64,000 nt of DNA from Bradyrhizobium sp. CCBAU 53338 (GCF_015291665.1 NZ_CP030048.1:3596001-3660000), one strand, 5' to 3'; shown: positions 15,587 through 24,322, counted from the first letter of the stretch. Notes: a model not told the origin generated them from the letters alone. A program made the numbers and translations.

Positions 15587-15928
15587 ATGATCGACACAGG
15601 TTCGATCCTCCAAGCGGCCCCGGTCCTGCCCCCGAAGGATGCAGCACGCTATCTCGGCGTGTCGGTCAAGACGCTTCTCGCCTTCGTCCGCGATGGCGAA
15701 CTCAAATACATTCATCTGGGCCGAGGCCGGAAGAAGATCCGCCGCGGTTTTGATCTTCAAGACATCGAGGAATTCAAGCAGAGTCGCACTCGGAGGGATA
15801 TGCCGTGTCAGTTTACAGGCACAACATCAGCGGCATCTACCATTTCGACTTCCAGATCAAAGGTCATCGGTTTCACGGCTCGACGGGAGTTAAGAATGAG
15901 CGAGAAGCGCAGGCCATCGAGCGTGTAG
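15587..15928 (+). CDS. AlpA/Xis-type helix-turn-helix protein
   Basis: This protein has 113 residues from ATG 15587 (an in-frame ATG at 15572 would add five). Residues 10-65 are a classic HTH_17 excisionase/AlpA domain: VLPPKDAARYLGVSVKTLLA, FVRDGELKYIHLGRGRKKIR, and DLQDIEEFKQSR. The last 42 residues overlap the integrase gene in another frame by 124 bases and look unconserved. Just upstream of int, such proteins direct excision or activate satellite gene expression. Confidence 0.75.
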   Translation: MIDTGSILQAAPVLPPKDAARYLGVSVKTLLAFVRDGELKYIHLGRGRKKIRRGFDLQDIEEFKQSRTRRDMPCQFTGTTSAASTISTSRSKVIGFTARRELRMSEKRRPSSV

Positions 15929-16947
15929 AGAAGGCCAAAGCTCGCAAGTACGTTGAGGCCGCAGGCAAGGCGAAAGCGTCTCTGCGGTTGGACGATGTCG
16001 CCGACCGCTACTGGGAAGAGATCGGGCAGCACCACGTCGGTAGCGACACCACCGAGCGCGATCTGGCTCGGCTCATCGAATACTTCGGGCCGGACAAGCT
16101 GCTTACTGACATCGACGACGACGAGGTCACGAAGCTTGTCGCTTGGCGGAGAGGGCAAAAGGTAGTCCGTCGCAAGAAGGTCGATGGTCGGATGAAACAA
16201 GACCCGGAGGCGCCATTGGTGTCGCCGGCAACCGTGAACCGGAGCACCACCGAGGTGCTGAAGAAGTTATTCACGCGCGCCAAGGCTTGGCGGGTTCAAT
16301 TCGACCACGAGCCGGACTGGAAGAAGCACTGGCTCCCGGAGCCCGAGGAGATCACCAGGGAGCTAAAGCCAGACGAGCTCGAGCGGTTCGACGCGACGGC
16401 GCGCGAGGACTACCGGGACATCCTCGACTTCGCAGACGCATCCGGGGTGCGGCTCAACGAGTGCCTTTTGAGGTGGTCAGAGGTCAACTGGCAGGGCCAG
16501 CAGATCGTCAAGCAGGGGAAGGGCGGCCTGAAGATCACTGTCCGAATCACGCCCCTGATCCGATCGATCCTGTGGCCGCTCCAGGGCCACCACTCCGAAT
16601 TCGTGTTCACCTACGTCGCGAAGCGCACCAGGAAGGACAAGTGCCTAGTCAAAGGGCAGCGCTATCCGGTGACGTACAACGGCCTAAAGACCGAGTGGAA
16701 GCGCCACAGGGCGCGGGCCGGTGTCGAGGGCTTCAGGTTCCACGACAAGCGCCACGACTTCGCTACGAAGCTCCTACGCGACAGCAAGAACCTGAAGCTA
16801 GTCCAGAAGGCGCTCAATCACCGGAACATCAAGACGACGCTGAAGTACGCGCACGTCCTCGACGAAGAGGTCGGCAGCGCGATCGAGGCGATGCAGGAGA
16901 AGCGGGAAAAGTCCCGAAATTTGTCCCGAAGCGCGTCGAAGAACTAG
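15805..16947 (+). CDS. int: Tyrosine recombinase (integrase)
   Basis: This 380-residue protein starts at GTG 15805 after GGAGGG. The N-terminal arm-binding part reads MSVYRHNISGIYHFDFQIKG. The core-binding domain is at about 65-170. The catalytic domain has Arg216 (GVRLNE), His313 and Arg316 (HDKRH), His339 (LNHRNIKTT) and nucleophile Tyr348 (LKYAHV). All five key residues are present, so the enzyme should be active. It ends 47 bases before attR and would integrate the circle into tRNA-Pro. Confidence 0.95.
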   Translation: MSVYRHNISGIYHFDFQIKGHRFHGSTGVKNEREAQAIERVEKAKARKYVEAAGKAKASLRLDDVADRYWEEIGQHHVGSDTTERDLARLIEYFGPDKLLTDIDDDEVTKLVAWRRGQKVVRRKKVDGRMKQDPEAPLVSPATVNRSTTEVLKKLFTRAKAWRVQFDHEPDWKKHWLPEPEEITRELKPDELERFDATAREDYRDILDFADASGVRLNECLLRWSEVNWQGQQIVKQGKGGLKITVRITPLIRSILWPLQGHHSEFVFTYVAKRTRKDKCLVKGQRYPVTYNGLKTEWKRHRARAGVEGFRFHDKRHDFATKLLRDSKNLKLVQKALNHRNIKTTLKYAHVLDEEVGSAIEAMQEKREKSRNLSRSASKN

Positions 16948-16994
16948 CCTAACCCACTGAAGGATAGACCTAATTATGTTTCTGGCAGACCATC

Positions 16995-17047
16995 CTGGGA
17001 GACTAGGGGTCGGAGGTTCAAATCCTCTCGCTCCGACCATTTTCTTC
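16995..17047 (+). repeat. attR: right 53-bp direct repeat
   Basis: Exact copy of 265-317, carrying the anticodon-loop-to-CCA half of tRNA-Pro plus eight flanking bases. No 5' half of a tRNA precedes it, so it is an attachment-site remnant and not a second tRNA gene. It marks the right end of the element; chromosomal sequence resumes at 17048. Confidence 0.93.
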
Positions 17048-17117
17048 AAAGAGATGAGCCTAACCCTTGCGCGATCGCTGGTCGTCAAGCGATCTCCCGT
17101 ATTCCGAGCATACTGTT

Positions 17118-17369
17118 TCATTGGCCCGTGGGCACCGGCTTCGGGGACGTGGCTGCTCCCGCAGGAGCGCTGCCGCGGGCCCAGGTCGGAAGGGCGAAGG
17201 CAAGTTGATACTGCCCCATCGGGTCCACGAATGAGGCTTGCGCGTTCTCCAGACGCCGGGTCAACCCGCTGGCGTTCAGGTCGAGGGCGTCGACGGCCAA
17301 AAGTGACATCGACACGCATGCGATCGTCGCTGCAATCGCGATGGCCCTCCATTCTGGTGACTCAATCAT
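17118..17369 (-). CDS. Small hypothetical protein with signal-like N terminus
   Basis: Read leftward from ATG 17369: MIESPEWRAIAIAATIACV begins an 83-residue product. It has a hydrophobic N-terminal segment (about residues 9-27) and a low-complexity Ala/Pro-rich C terminus. The ribosome binding site is weak. It lies just outside attR, in the ancestral chromosome. Coding is plausible but not certain; no family recognised. Confidence 0.4.
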   Translation of the reverse strand: MIESPEWRAIAIAATIACVSMSLLAVDALDLNASGLTRRLENAQASFVDPMGQYQLAFALPTWARGSAPAGAATSPKPVPTGQ

Positions 17370-17511
17370 GTGACTTTCTAAGGTATTTTCACCTGCCGGG
17401 ATAGATAGGGCTCCCGCACGGGATTCAACCCCCTCGCACGGCGCGCGCACGCATTTTTGAAGCCCGGCAATTCTGCAACGAGGCGGCCTTGAGGCTTGCT
17501 GATGGCGACGT

Positions 17512-18141
17512 CTAGGCGGATGGTTTCAAAAACCCCACCACCATCCTTGTCGTCTCATCCACCAGCGTCCGCACGGTCTTCTCCGCGAGCATCGCGGCCT
17601 GGTTCAGCACCGTGTTGTGCGCGATCGCCTCGATCGCGCTGACACAGACGAAGGCTGCGATATCGAGGTCGATCTTGCGCATCTCCTTGCGGCGGCTGTC
17701 GAGATAGGCGCGCACCAAGGTGTGGACCTCGCGGTTGAAGGCTTCGACGTCGAGCTTTCCGGCGCGCGGGATCTGCTCGGCGAGGACGCGGTGCAGTTCG
17801 GGATTGATGCGGTGTGCATCGATCGCGACGGTGACGAGGCGGCGCACGGCCTTCTCGATCGGCATGTCCATGACTTCGCAGAGTGTCGTGCGGACGATGC
17901 CCATGATCTCCTCGTGATGACGGTCGATCACGGCTGCGACGAGGGCCTCCTTGCTCGGGAAATATTGATAGAGCGAGCCGACGCTGACGCCGGCGATTTC
18001 GGCGATCCGGTTGGTGCTCGTCTTCTCAAAGCCTTCGCGCACCAGAATGCGAGCAGTTGCCTCGATCAGTGCGTCAACCGTGGCGCGGGACCGCTCCTGC
18101 GAGGCATTTTTCCGGGGATTTGTCGGGGGCTTGCGCGCCAT
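17512..18141 (-). CDS. TetR-family transcriptional regulator
   Basis: This 209-residue protein is read from ATG 18141 (MARKPPTNPRKNASQERSR). The TetR_N domain at about 15-60 is clear: ATARILVREGFEKTSTNRIA, EIAGVSVGSLYQYFPSKEAL. A helical ligand-binding domain follows (a TetR_C-like region with ELHRVLAEQIPRA). It is divergent from the hydrolase gene at 18263 with about 120 bases between them, so it probably represses that gene and itself. The ligand is unknown. Confidence 0.92.
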   Translation of the reverse strand: MARKPPTNPRKNASQERSRATVDALIEATARILVREGFEKTSTNRIAEIAGVSVGSLYQYFPSKEALVAAVIDRHHEEIMGIVRTTLCEVMDMPIEKAVRRLVTVAIDAHRINPELHRVLAEQIPRAGKLDVEAFNREVHTLVRAYLDSRRKEMRKIDLDIAAFVCVSAIEAIAHNTVLNQAAMLAEKTVRTLVDETTRMVVGFLKPSA

Positions 18142-18262
18142 GATCCTGCATTCCGAATGCGAGTAGGAAAAGCGAGTGAATGCTCGCATTATAAGTGAGG
18201 TCGGCGGCCGATGGATAGAAGCAAGATGGCAGCGACCGGGCGCAGCAGATGAGGGCAGGACG

Positions 18263-19234
18263 ATGAGCGTTGCGAAGATGCTGTCGATCGGGCGGCTTTG
18301 CGAATGCAATTTCTCGCTGGCGAAATCTTCAGCCGATCGCGCGCCGAGCCTGCAGAGCCGCCTTTTCAACTTGCTGCTCGGGCTGCTTCCCTACAAGCAG
18401 CAGCTTGCCTCCGCCGAGGCCGTGCAGGCGCATGTGCAGAAGCTCGCGCTGCAGCCGGCCTCGCATGAGCCTGCGGGGCTTGGCCGCGGCGTCGATGCGA
18501 CGCTGACGAAGATGGGCGGATGGCCGGTCTACTACACCGCGCCCGCGTCGGGCTTCGAGGGCCGTAATCACGTCATGTTCCTGCATGGCGGCGGCTATAT
18601 CAACGAGATCGTGCCGGCGCATTGGCGCCTTGTCGGTCAAATGACCCGCAAGGCGAGCGTCGTCTGCGTCGTGCCGGTCTATCCGCTTGCACCGCGCGCG
18701 ACCGCGAAAGACGTCGTGCCGGCGACAGCCGAGTTGTTGCGGATGCTGCTGGAGGACGCAGGGCCCGCAAAGGTCACGGTGGTCGGCAATTCGGCCGGCG
18801 CGGGCCTTGCCGTTGCCGCGTGCCAGTGGTTGCGCGACCGCGGCCATCGGCAACCGAATCGGCTGGTGCTGATCTCGCCTGCGGCCGACGCGTCCGTCAG
18901 CCGCCCCGAGCAAGCCGAGATCGCCGTACGCGATCCGATCCAGGACATTCCCGGCATCATCGAAGCGGCGCGGCTCTATGCCGGCGAGCTCGATGTCGGC
19001 CATCCCTTCGTCAGCCCGCTCAGCGGCGCGTTCCGCTCACTCGCGCCGATGACGATCTTCTCGGGCACGCGCGATCTGCTGTACCCTGACAGCGTCGATC
19101 TCGCCGCGCGGGCGCGGGCGGCTGGCGTGTCGGTCGAGCTGCATCTGTGGCGCGACCAGCCGCACAATTTCGCGCTGATGCCGACGCCGGAGGGGCGGCG
19201 CGCGCGTGCGATGATTTTGCAGGCGGTGGCTTAA
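18263..19234 (+). CDS. Alpha/beta hydrolase, hormone-sensitive-lipase type esterase
   Basis: This protein has 323 residues from ATG 18263 with AGGA upstream. The oxyanion-hole motif HGGG lies at about 107-110, the nucleophile Ser in GNSAGAG near 177, the acid Asp in SGTRDLLYPD near 275, and His in RDQPHNF near 302. This is the HSL (group IV) esterase pattern. It likely hydrolyses small acyl esters; the natural substrate is unknown. It is divergent from a TetR regulator that probably controls it. The open frame extends upstream to 18176, but ATG 18263 has the better ribosome binding site. Confidence 0.9.
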   Translation: MSVAKMLSIGRLCECNFSLAKSSADRAPSLQSRLFNLLLGLLPYKQQLASAEAVQAHVQKLALQPASHEPAGLGRGVDATLTKMGGWPVYYTAPASGFEGRNHVMFLHGGGYINEIVPAHWRLVGQMTRKASVVCVVPVYPLAPRATAKDVVPATAELLRMLLEDAGPAKVTVVGNSAGAGLAVAACQWLRDRGHRQPNRLVLISPAADASVSRPEQAEIAVRDPIQDIPGIIEAARLYAGELDVGHPFVSPLSGAFRSLAPMTIFSGTRDLLYPDSVDLAARARAAGVSVELHLWRDQPHNFALMPTPEGRRARAMILQAVA

Positions 19235-19240
19235 AGAGGG

Positions 19241-19260
19241 AGCGTGACTGATGTCACGCT
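19241..19260. repeat. Short palindrome after the hydrolase gene
   Basis: AGCGTGAC, spacer TGAT, GTCACGCT: perfect 8-base arms seven bases after the hydrolase stop. No U-run follows, so it is either a weak RNA hairpin or a protein site. Nothing else supports a function. Confidence 0.4.
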
Positions 19261-19391
19261 GCGCGCCGTCCCGTGCGAGACTTGTAGCTGGCGAGGCTTT
19301 GTAGCTCGTGAGCCTTGGCGCTGATCGTACCGCGCGGAGGAACGACAGCGGCCCCCGGGCGTCTCCTCGGTATCAGTAGTTTTGCGGGGCC

Positions 19392-19631
19392 TTAGGCGTG
19401 GCCCTTGATCTCGTAATGGCCCGGCACGCACTTGTAGCGCTCGAGGCGCCAGTTGTTGTGATAGATCGGATGCTCGTCCATCCATTTTGCCAGCGGGGCC
19501 TGTGCGCCGACGGCACACGCCATCATCGACATGTCGGGCGTCATATTGCTGTCGGTCACGATCTCCTCGACACAGCTGCCCGAGGCAGCAGCGCCAAGCC
19601 GGCAGAGTACGGCAACGACGGTAATGAACAT
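19392..19631 (-). CDS. Small secreted Cys-containing hypothetical protein
   Basis: This 79-residue protein is read from ATG 19631. The N terminus MFITVVAVLCRLGAAASGS looks like a signal sequence. The mature part has three or four Cys (about residues 20, 39 and 68) and the terminal segment RYKCVPGHYEIKGHA. The Cys spacing suggests disulphides in the periplasm. It stands alone between the hydrolase and DapA-family genes. No family recognised. Confidence 0.6.
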   Translation of the reverse strand: MFITVVAVLCRLGAAASGSCVEEIVTDSNMTPDMSMMACAVGAQAPLAKWMDEHPIYHNNWRLERYKCVPGHYEIKGHA

Positions 19632-19955
19632 TCCAGTCACCTCATTGGTAGTTTCGACCACGAGGAGGATGCAAGCCGAGTGCCACAGCCTGTGTCGTAA
19701 ACGACACGTCGGCCAGGCCTGCGCGTCCAGCGTTCCCCATTGGACGATTCGGATTGTAAAAAAATTGCCCCTAAACCGAAGCCGGACAAATACGGGGAAC
19801 CCCCAGGAATCAAGTCAGGGATGAGCGATTGTGGGGGCTGCGCCGCGCCGGCAGGGCTTCACAAGGCGCAAGCAGCCGGTACGCTTCGAGGCGTGCGGAA
19901 TACTCGCCAGGAGAGCGGGACCGCAGCAGGACCAACGGAAACGCGAGGGCAGACC

Positions 19956-20864
19956 ATGAAGGTACGACCGACCGGCGTGATTCCGCCGATGACGACGCCG
20001 TTCCGGAAAGACGGCGAGATCGACACCAAGCTGGTGGCGCCGCAGGTCGACTGGATGATCGGTGCCGGCGCGCATGGCGTTGCGGCCGGCGGCTCGACCG
20101 GCGAGGGCCACACGCTCGATCACGAGGAATATCGCGACCTGATGACGGCGACGGTGGAGGCGGTGAGGGGACGCATCCCCGTCATCGCCGGCATCATCGT
20201 CGACTCCACGCGCGATGCGATCCGCCGCGGCAAGCTGGTGCGCGACATGAATGTCGCTGCCCTCCAGGTCACGCCGGTGCACTACCTGTTCAAGCCGGAC
20301 GACGAGGCGATGGTCGCGCATTTTCGTGCCATGGCCGATGAAACCGGCATGCCCATCATCATCTACAACGTCGTGCCCTGGTCTTATCTGTCGCCGGCGC
20401 TGCTGACGCGGATCATGACCGAGGTGCCGCTGGTCGTCGGCGTCAAGCAGAGCGCGGGCGACCTCAAGCTGTTCGCGGACCTCATGATGATGGCGCCGGA
20501 CAAGCTGATCTACAGCGCGGTCGATGCGCTGATGTATCCGTCCTACACGCTGGGCGCCCATGGCTCGATCGCCGCGATCCTGACCGCGGCGCCGCACGCT
20601 TCCGTCGCGCTGTGGGACGCGGTGAAATCAGGCGATCATCCACGCGCACTCGCGCTCCACAAGAAGCTGCTGACGCTGTGGAACGCCATCATCGCCGACA
20701 ATCTGCCCGCCTGCACGCGTTACGCGCAGACGCTCCAGGGCCTGCCGAAGACGTATCCGCGCGCGCCGATGCCGGAGGCCTCACCGTCGCAGCAGGCGGC
20801 GACCCGCAAGGCGCTGGAGGCGCTTGGCGCGCTGGACGGACGGCACACCGAGGCGGCCGAATAG
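19956..20864 (+). CDS. Dihydrodipicolinate synthase (DapA) family aldolase/lyase
   Basis: This protein has 302 residues from ATG 19956 with GAGGG upstream. It shows the class I aldolase TIM-barrel pattern: GVIPPMTTPF at the N terminus, AGGSTGEGHTL near 47, the Tyr in IIYNVVPW near 136, and the Schiff-base Lys in VVGVKQSAGD near 165. The family includes DapA, N-acetylneuraminate lyase and KDG aldolases; this one is probably catabolic rather than the lysine-pathway enzyme. An SDR gene follows 146 bases downstream. Confidence 0.88.
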   Translation: MKVRPTGVIPPMTTPFRKDGEIDTKLVAPQVDWMIGAGAHGVAAGGSTGEGHTLDHEEYRDLMTATVEAVRGRIPVIAGIIVDSTRDAIRRGKLVRDMNVAALQVTPVHYLFKPDDEAMVAHFRAMADETGMPIIIYNVVPWSYLSPALLTRIMTEVPLVVGVKQSAGDLKLFADLMMMAPDKLIYSAVDALMYPSYTLGAHGSIAAILTAAPHASVALWDAVKSGDHPRALALHKKLLTLWNAIIADNLPACTRYAQTLQGLPKTYPRAPMPEASPSQQAATRKALEALGALDGRHTEAAE

Positions 20865-21010
20865 TCCGCATGCCGAAATAACAGACGTCGAGATGCAGCG
20901 CCGATCCGCTTTTACCTGCGGATGCGGCGCTGCTACATTTTGTGCGCGTCGCATCCGCGGCGTGCCAACGATGAAGAAACGTAACGACAAGGGGAGGGGC
21001 CGAAAGTCCC

Positions 21011-21982
21011 ATGAAGGAATTTGCTGGAAAGACGGCTGTTATCACCGGTGGCGGTACGGGCATGGGGCGCGAGCTCGCCCGGCAGCTCGTGGCCGAGGGC
21101 TGCAATGTTGCGATGTGCGACGTCTCGGAAGCCGCGATGGCCGAGACCAAGCGACTGTGCGAGGTCGAGAAGCTGCCGCAGGGCTTGCGCGTCACCACGC
21201 ATGTCGCCGACGTCTCGATCGAGGATCATCTCAAGCGCTTCCGCGACGAGCTCGTCGAGCAGCAGAAGACCGACAAGATCCACCTGCTGTTCAACAACGC
21301 CGGTATCGGCGGTGGCGGCAGCCTGTTCACCAACACGCGCGAGCAGTGGGAGCGCACCTTCAACATTTGTTGGGGCGGCGTCTATCTCGGCGTCCGCACC
21401 TTCCTGCCCATGCTGGTCAAGGCGGATGAAGCCCACATCGTCAACACCGCCAGCGTCAACGGCTTCTGGGCCTCGATCGGCATGGGCCAGGCGCACACCG
21501 CCTACAGTTCCGCGAAGTTCGCGGTGAAGGGGTTCACCGAGGCGCTGATCAACGACCTCCGTTTGCACGCGCCGCATGTCAAATGCTCGGTGGTGATGCC
21601 CGGTCATATCGGCACCTCGATCGTCTCCAATTCACGCAAGGTGCAGAGCGGCGACGGGTCGGAACGTCTCAATCCCGACGAGGTGGTGCTGACCCGCAAG
21701 CGGATGGTCGCGGCGGGCGTGCCAGATGCTGACAAGATGTCGGACGACGACATCCAGGCGGTGTTCGCCGAGCGTGCCCGCAGCTTCCTCGAGGATGCGC
21801 CGACGACCGCTGCGCAGGCTGCCAGGATCATCCTCGACGGCGTGAAGGCGGAGCGGTGGCGCATTCTCGTGGGGGACGACGCAAAGCGCCTGGACGAGCG
21901 TGTGCGCGCTGCGCCGGAGCAGGCTTACGACAGGGCGTTCTACGAAAGTTTTGCTCAGGAGGTCGGCTGGCGGCTCGGCTGA
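21011..21982 (+). CDS. Short-chain dehydrogenase/reductase (SDR)
   Basis: This 323-residue protein shows the NAD(P)-binding TGGGTGMG motif at about 12-19, the structural NNAG near 95, catalytic Ser in NTASVNG near 145, and YSSAK near 162. A C-terminal extension of about 60 residues beyond the core (RWRILVGDDAKRLDERV) is typical of a subgroup of SDRs acting on hydroxyacyl or alicyclic substrates. It lies between the DapA-family gene and an FrsA-like hydrolase, all rightward, which suggests a small catabolic group. The substrate is unknown. Confidence 0.9.
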   Translation: MKEFAGKTAVITGGGTGMGRELARQLVAEGCNVAMCDVSEAAMAETKRLCEVEKLPQGLRVTTHVADVSIEDHLKRFRDELVEQQKTDKIHLLFNNAGIGGGGSLFTNTREQWERTFNICWGGVYLGVRTFLPMLVKADEAHIVNTASVNGFWASIGMGQAHTAYSSAKFAVKGFTEALINDLRLHAPHVKCSVVMPGHIGTSIVSNSRKVQSGDGSERLNPDEVVLTRKRMVAAGVPDADKMSDDDIQAVFAERARSFLEDAPTTAAQAARIILDGVKAERWRILVGDDAKRLDERVRAAPEQAYDRAFYESFAQEVGWRLG

Positions 21983-22254
21983 GGCCGTCTACGATCGCGC
22001 GTGTAGATAGGGATGATGATTGTCATCGCAAGAGGTACGCCAACGGTTTTACGCAGGTAATTTTACTCAGGTCACTTTACCTGCCTTCCCGCGCGTGTCT
22101 GCTTATGGCGATACGGAATGTCACGCATGCGACATGTATCACGCGTTCAAGCGATGGTGATCTCGAACGGGTCTCATTCGGCGCACGGCAGCTTGGTTAG
22201 GGAACTAAAATAGTTTAGTGAATCAGGGTCACGCCATCATAAAGCGTAGCTCCG
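21983..22254. other. Intergenic region, nothing recognised
   Basis: About 270 bases between the SDR and the hydrolase-like gene. It is moderately AT-rich toward 22200-22240, probably the promoter of the downstream gene. No repeat, tRNA or convincing small gene was seen. Confidence 0.3.
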
Positions 22255-23370
22255 ATGATACCCGCATGCCTCTCCGACGACTTCATCCTCTGCCCGGAGA
22301 GAGAGGATATCTCTGCTGAGTTCACGCGGCTGCTGACCGCGGCACAGGAGGGCGGCGCCACCATCGCCGAATGCCTGATGATCGCGCGGCAGCTGAAGCG
22401 CGGCGACGAACAATCCTGGCATCGCGAGTGGAAGAAGCTGGCTCGGGCCAACCGGCATCGCGCCGAGGCGGCGTTCGCGGAAGGCCACTTGGTAACCGCG
22501 CAGCGCAACTGGCTGCGCGCGATGAACTATTACGGTGCGGCCGCGATGCCGCTCGATCCCGCCGACGAGCGCCGTTGGGTCGCGGTGCTCGCGATGCAGG
22601 AATGCGCCCGCCGCTTCCTCACCGCGCGCGGGCCGGCCGGTGAAGTCGTGACGATCCCCTGGATCGAAGGACATGCGCTGCAGGGCTACTTCCTGCCCGC
22701 GCCTGCGGCGAACGGTCGCGCGCCGACGGTGATCTGCATCGGCGAGCCCGGACATCGCAAAGAGGAGTTCCTGGTCAAGCTTGCCCCGCATGCGCGTGAG
22801 CGGGGCTTTGCGATGCTGGCGCTGGACCTGCTCGGCGACCAGCGCGACGACTACGCCAACACGCTGCTGCAGCGTCGCGACCTCGAGGGCTCGATTGGCA
22901 GCGTGATGGACTATCTGGAACTGCGCGGCGACGTCGATTTCGATCGCGTCGCGATCGTGGCGGACGGGTGGGGCTCTTCGTTCGTGGCGCGCGCCGTGTT
23001 GCAGGAGCCGCGCCTGGCGGCGGCGGTTTGTGACGGCGGTCTGTGGGACCTGCACGAACGATCTTTCCTGGCCAGCCGTTTCGCGATGAGCGACCTCAGC
23101 ATCGTTCCGGTGCCGCATGCGCCGCTGATGGCCTCCAGTGCCGAATGTCCGGTGCTGATCACGATCGGCGAGGACGGCTGGCTCAAGGCCGACCGGGCGC
23201 GTCAGATCGTGCAGACATCCCGGCTCGGCAGCTCGGACGTCGTGCTGAAAGTGTTCACCGCGGCGGAGACCGGCGCGGCCCAGGCCCACGCCGACAATCC
23301 GAGCCTTGCCAACGAATACATCTTCGACTGGCTCGAATCGCAGCTCGGCGCGGCCGGCAAGCGGATCTGA
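22255..23370 (+). CDS. FrsA/DUF1100-like alpha/beta hydrolase with Asp at the nucleophile elbow
   Basis: This protein has 371 residues from ATG 22255. A helical N-terminal domain (about 1-125, including RANRHRAEAAFAEGHLVTAQ) precedes an alpha/beta hydrolase core. The layout resembles FrsA-like and 2,6-dihydroxypseudooxynicotine-hydrolase-like proteins. At the nucleophile elbow the sequence is VADGWGSS, with Asp237 where Ser is usual (G-x-S-x-G). The later ITIGEDGWLK strand would carry the acid. With the Ser missing, activity may be altered or lost, unless Asp acts as nucleophile as in dehalogenases. The ribosome binding site is weak. Confidence 0.75.
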   Translation: MIPACLSDDFILCPEREDISAEFTRLLTAAQEGGATIAECLMIARQLKRGDEQSWHREWKKLARANRHRAEAAFAEGHLVTAQRNWLRAMNYYGAAAMPLDPADERRWVAVLAMQECARRFLTARGPAGEVVTIPWIEGHALQGYFLPAPAANGRAPTVICIGEPGHRKEEFLVKLAPHARERGFAMLALDLLGDQRDDYANTLLQRRDLEGSIGSVMDYLELRGDVDFDRVAIVADGWGSSFVARAVLQEPRLAAAVCDGGLWDLHERSFLASRFAMSDLSIVPVPHAPLMASSAECPVLITIGEDGWLKADRARQIVQTSRLGSSDVVLKVFTAAETGAAQAHADNPSLANEYIFDWLESQLGAAGKRI

Positions 23371-23404
23371 GCGCGGCCTCCGGGCCGAGACGCGGATTTG
23401 CGCC

Positions 23405-23911
23405 TCAGAAGTCGAGAGAGATCCTGATGCAGGCTTTCTCGAGCCGGGTCTTCAGCGTCGCGAGCTTGGCGGTGAATTCGGTCAGCTCGTCCTCGTCGAA
23501 CTCCTGGAAAACGAATTCGCGAATCGTCTTGTACTGTTCGTTGAGACTGGCGATGTGCTTCTGCGTCTTCTCGACCAGCGACAGCCGCACCACGCGCGCA
23601 TCGGTAGGCGAGGGGCGACGCCGCAGCAGGCCCTTCTTCTCGAGAAGCTTGGACTGGGTTGTGACGAAGGACGGGTCGACGTGAAGGAGTTTCGAGACCA
23701 CGTTGACGGGGACGCCATCGTCCTTGTCGAGATCGGAAATCGCCATCAGAATAAGCCATTGCGGTCCGCTGATGCCGAGCGTTCTGGCCCAGAACTGACG
23801 CAGCTCCTCCAGATACATGTTGATCGACGATATCTCCCAGGTGAATCGCCTGATGATATCGAGATTGCCGGCGGAGCGGAGGCGCGCCCCTTCTTTCCTC
23901 GTCGCTGACAC
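23405..23911 (-). CDS. MarR-family transcriptional regulator
   Basis: This protein has about 168 residues from GTG 23911 with GGGAG upstream; an in-frame GTG at 23971 would add 20 less plausible residues. The winged-helix core is clear: GISGPQWLILMAISDLD, VNVVSKLLHVDPSFVTTQSK, LLEKKGLLRRRPSPTDARV. Long terminal helices form the dimer interface. It is convergent with the FrsA-like gene. It is about 410 bases from the divergent porin gene, which it might regulate along with itself. Confidence 0.88.
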   Translation of the reverse strand: MSATRKEGARLRSAGNLDIIRRFTWEISSINMYLEELRQFWARTLGISGPQWLILMAISDLDKDDGVPVNVVSKLLHVDPSFVTTQSKLLEKKGLLRRRPSPTDARVVRLSLVEKTQKHIASLNEQYKTIREFVFQEFDEDELTEFTAKLATLKTRLEKACIRISLDF

Positions 23912-24322
23912 AGCGTCACTCCCGCAGGCGGATCTCTTTCCGACCGTTAATTCGCGGCGGGCATAGTCCACGCAACTCTGCTCTGACGCAAGTGCAGGGC
24001 AGGGTAATTATGTCACGGAAATTACAAATATGATCCGATCAGCCTTTTGGCTCAGGTCCGGTGTGGCGCCGCAGACACAGGGTTAGTGAAACCACAAAGC
24101 TGATCTAATAAACTATTTTGATTAACGGAAAGGCGCAGGCATATTGCTTCGTGACGGTGGGGGGTTCTCGATCGTCCCGTTGCAGGTGGTTCGCTCACGT
24201 CCCTCGCGTTCGAATGCGGGTACGTCCGAAAGCGCGAAGCGGCCGAGCGGATTTTGAAGAGACGGGGATCTGGGGGGCCTCACGGTCCGGTCTCCGTAAA
24301 ATGAGCAACTTGGAGGTTTTAA
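23912..24322. other. Intergenic region between marR-type gene and porin
   Basis: About 410 bases, with a low-GC core at about 23990-24125 where promoters for both divergent genes are likely. A leader of nearly 200 bases may precede the porin. A long antisense frame over the porin extends here but is a shadow. No other gene recognised. Confidence 0.35.

Larger units (their letters stand above)
265..17047. mobile_element. Integrated capsid-forming phage-satellite-like element (cf-PICI-like) in tRNA-Pro
   Basis: The element is bounded by a 53-bp perfect direct repeat (265-317 and 16995-17047) comprising the tRNA-Pro 3' part plus eight following bases. A tyrosine integrase ends 47 bases before the right repeat. 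Contents: replication-initiator-like gene, HK97-type portal, S78 protease, major capsid, head-tail connectors, HNH, TerS, TerL, tail-terminator-like gene, an Abi-alpha-like cargo gene, and an AlpA/Xis-type HTH with integrase. Absent: tape measure, tail tube, baseplate or fibre genes, holin/endolysin, and a CI-type repressor. Known capsid-forming PICIs have this profile (own small capsid and packaging, borrowed tails). A decayed prophage that lost its tail module is the main alternative, but most remaining genes are intact and tightly overlapped. Confidence 0.85.

Noticed and set aside
265..17047. Complete, self-sufficient prophage
   Set aside because: No tail tube, tape measure, baseplate, lysis or repressor genes could be found in any frame.
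16995..17047. Second tRNA-Pro gene at the right end
   Set aside because: Only the 3' part is present; no D arm or 5' acceptor strand precedes it, so it is attR.
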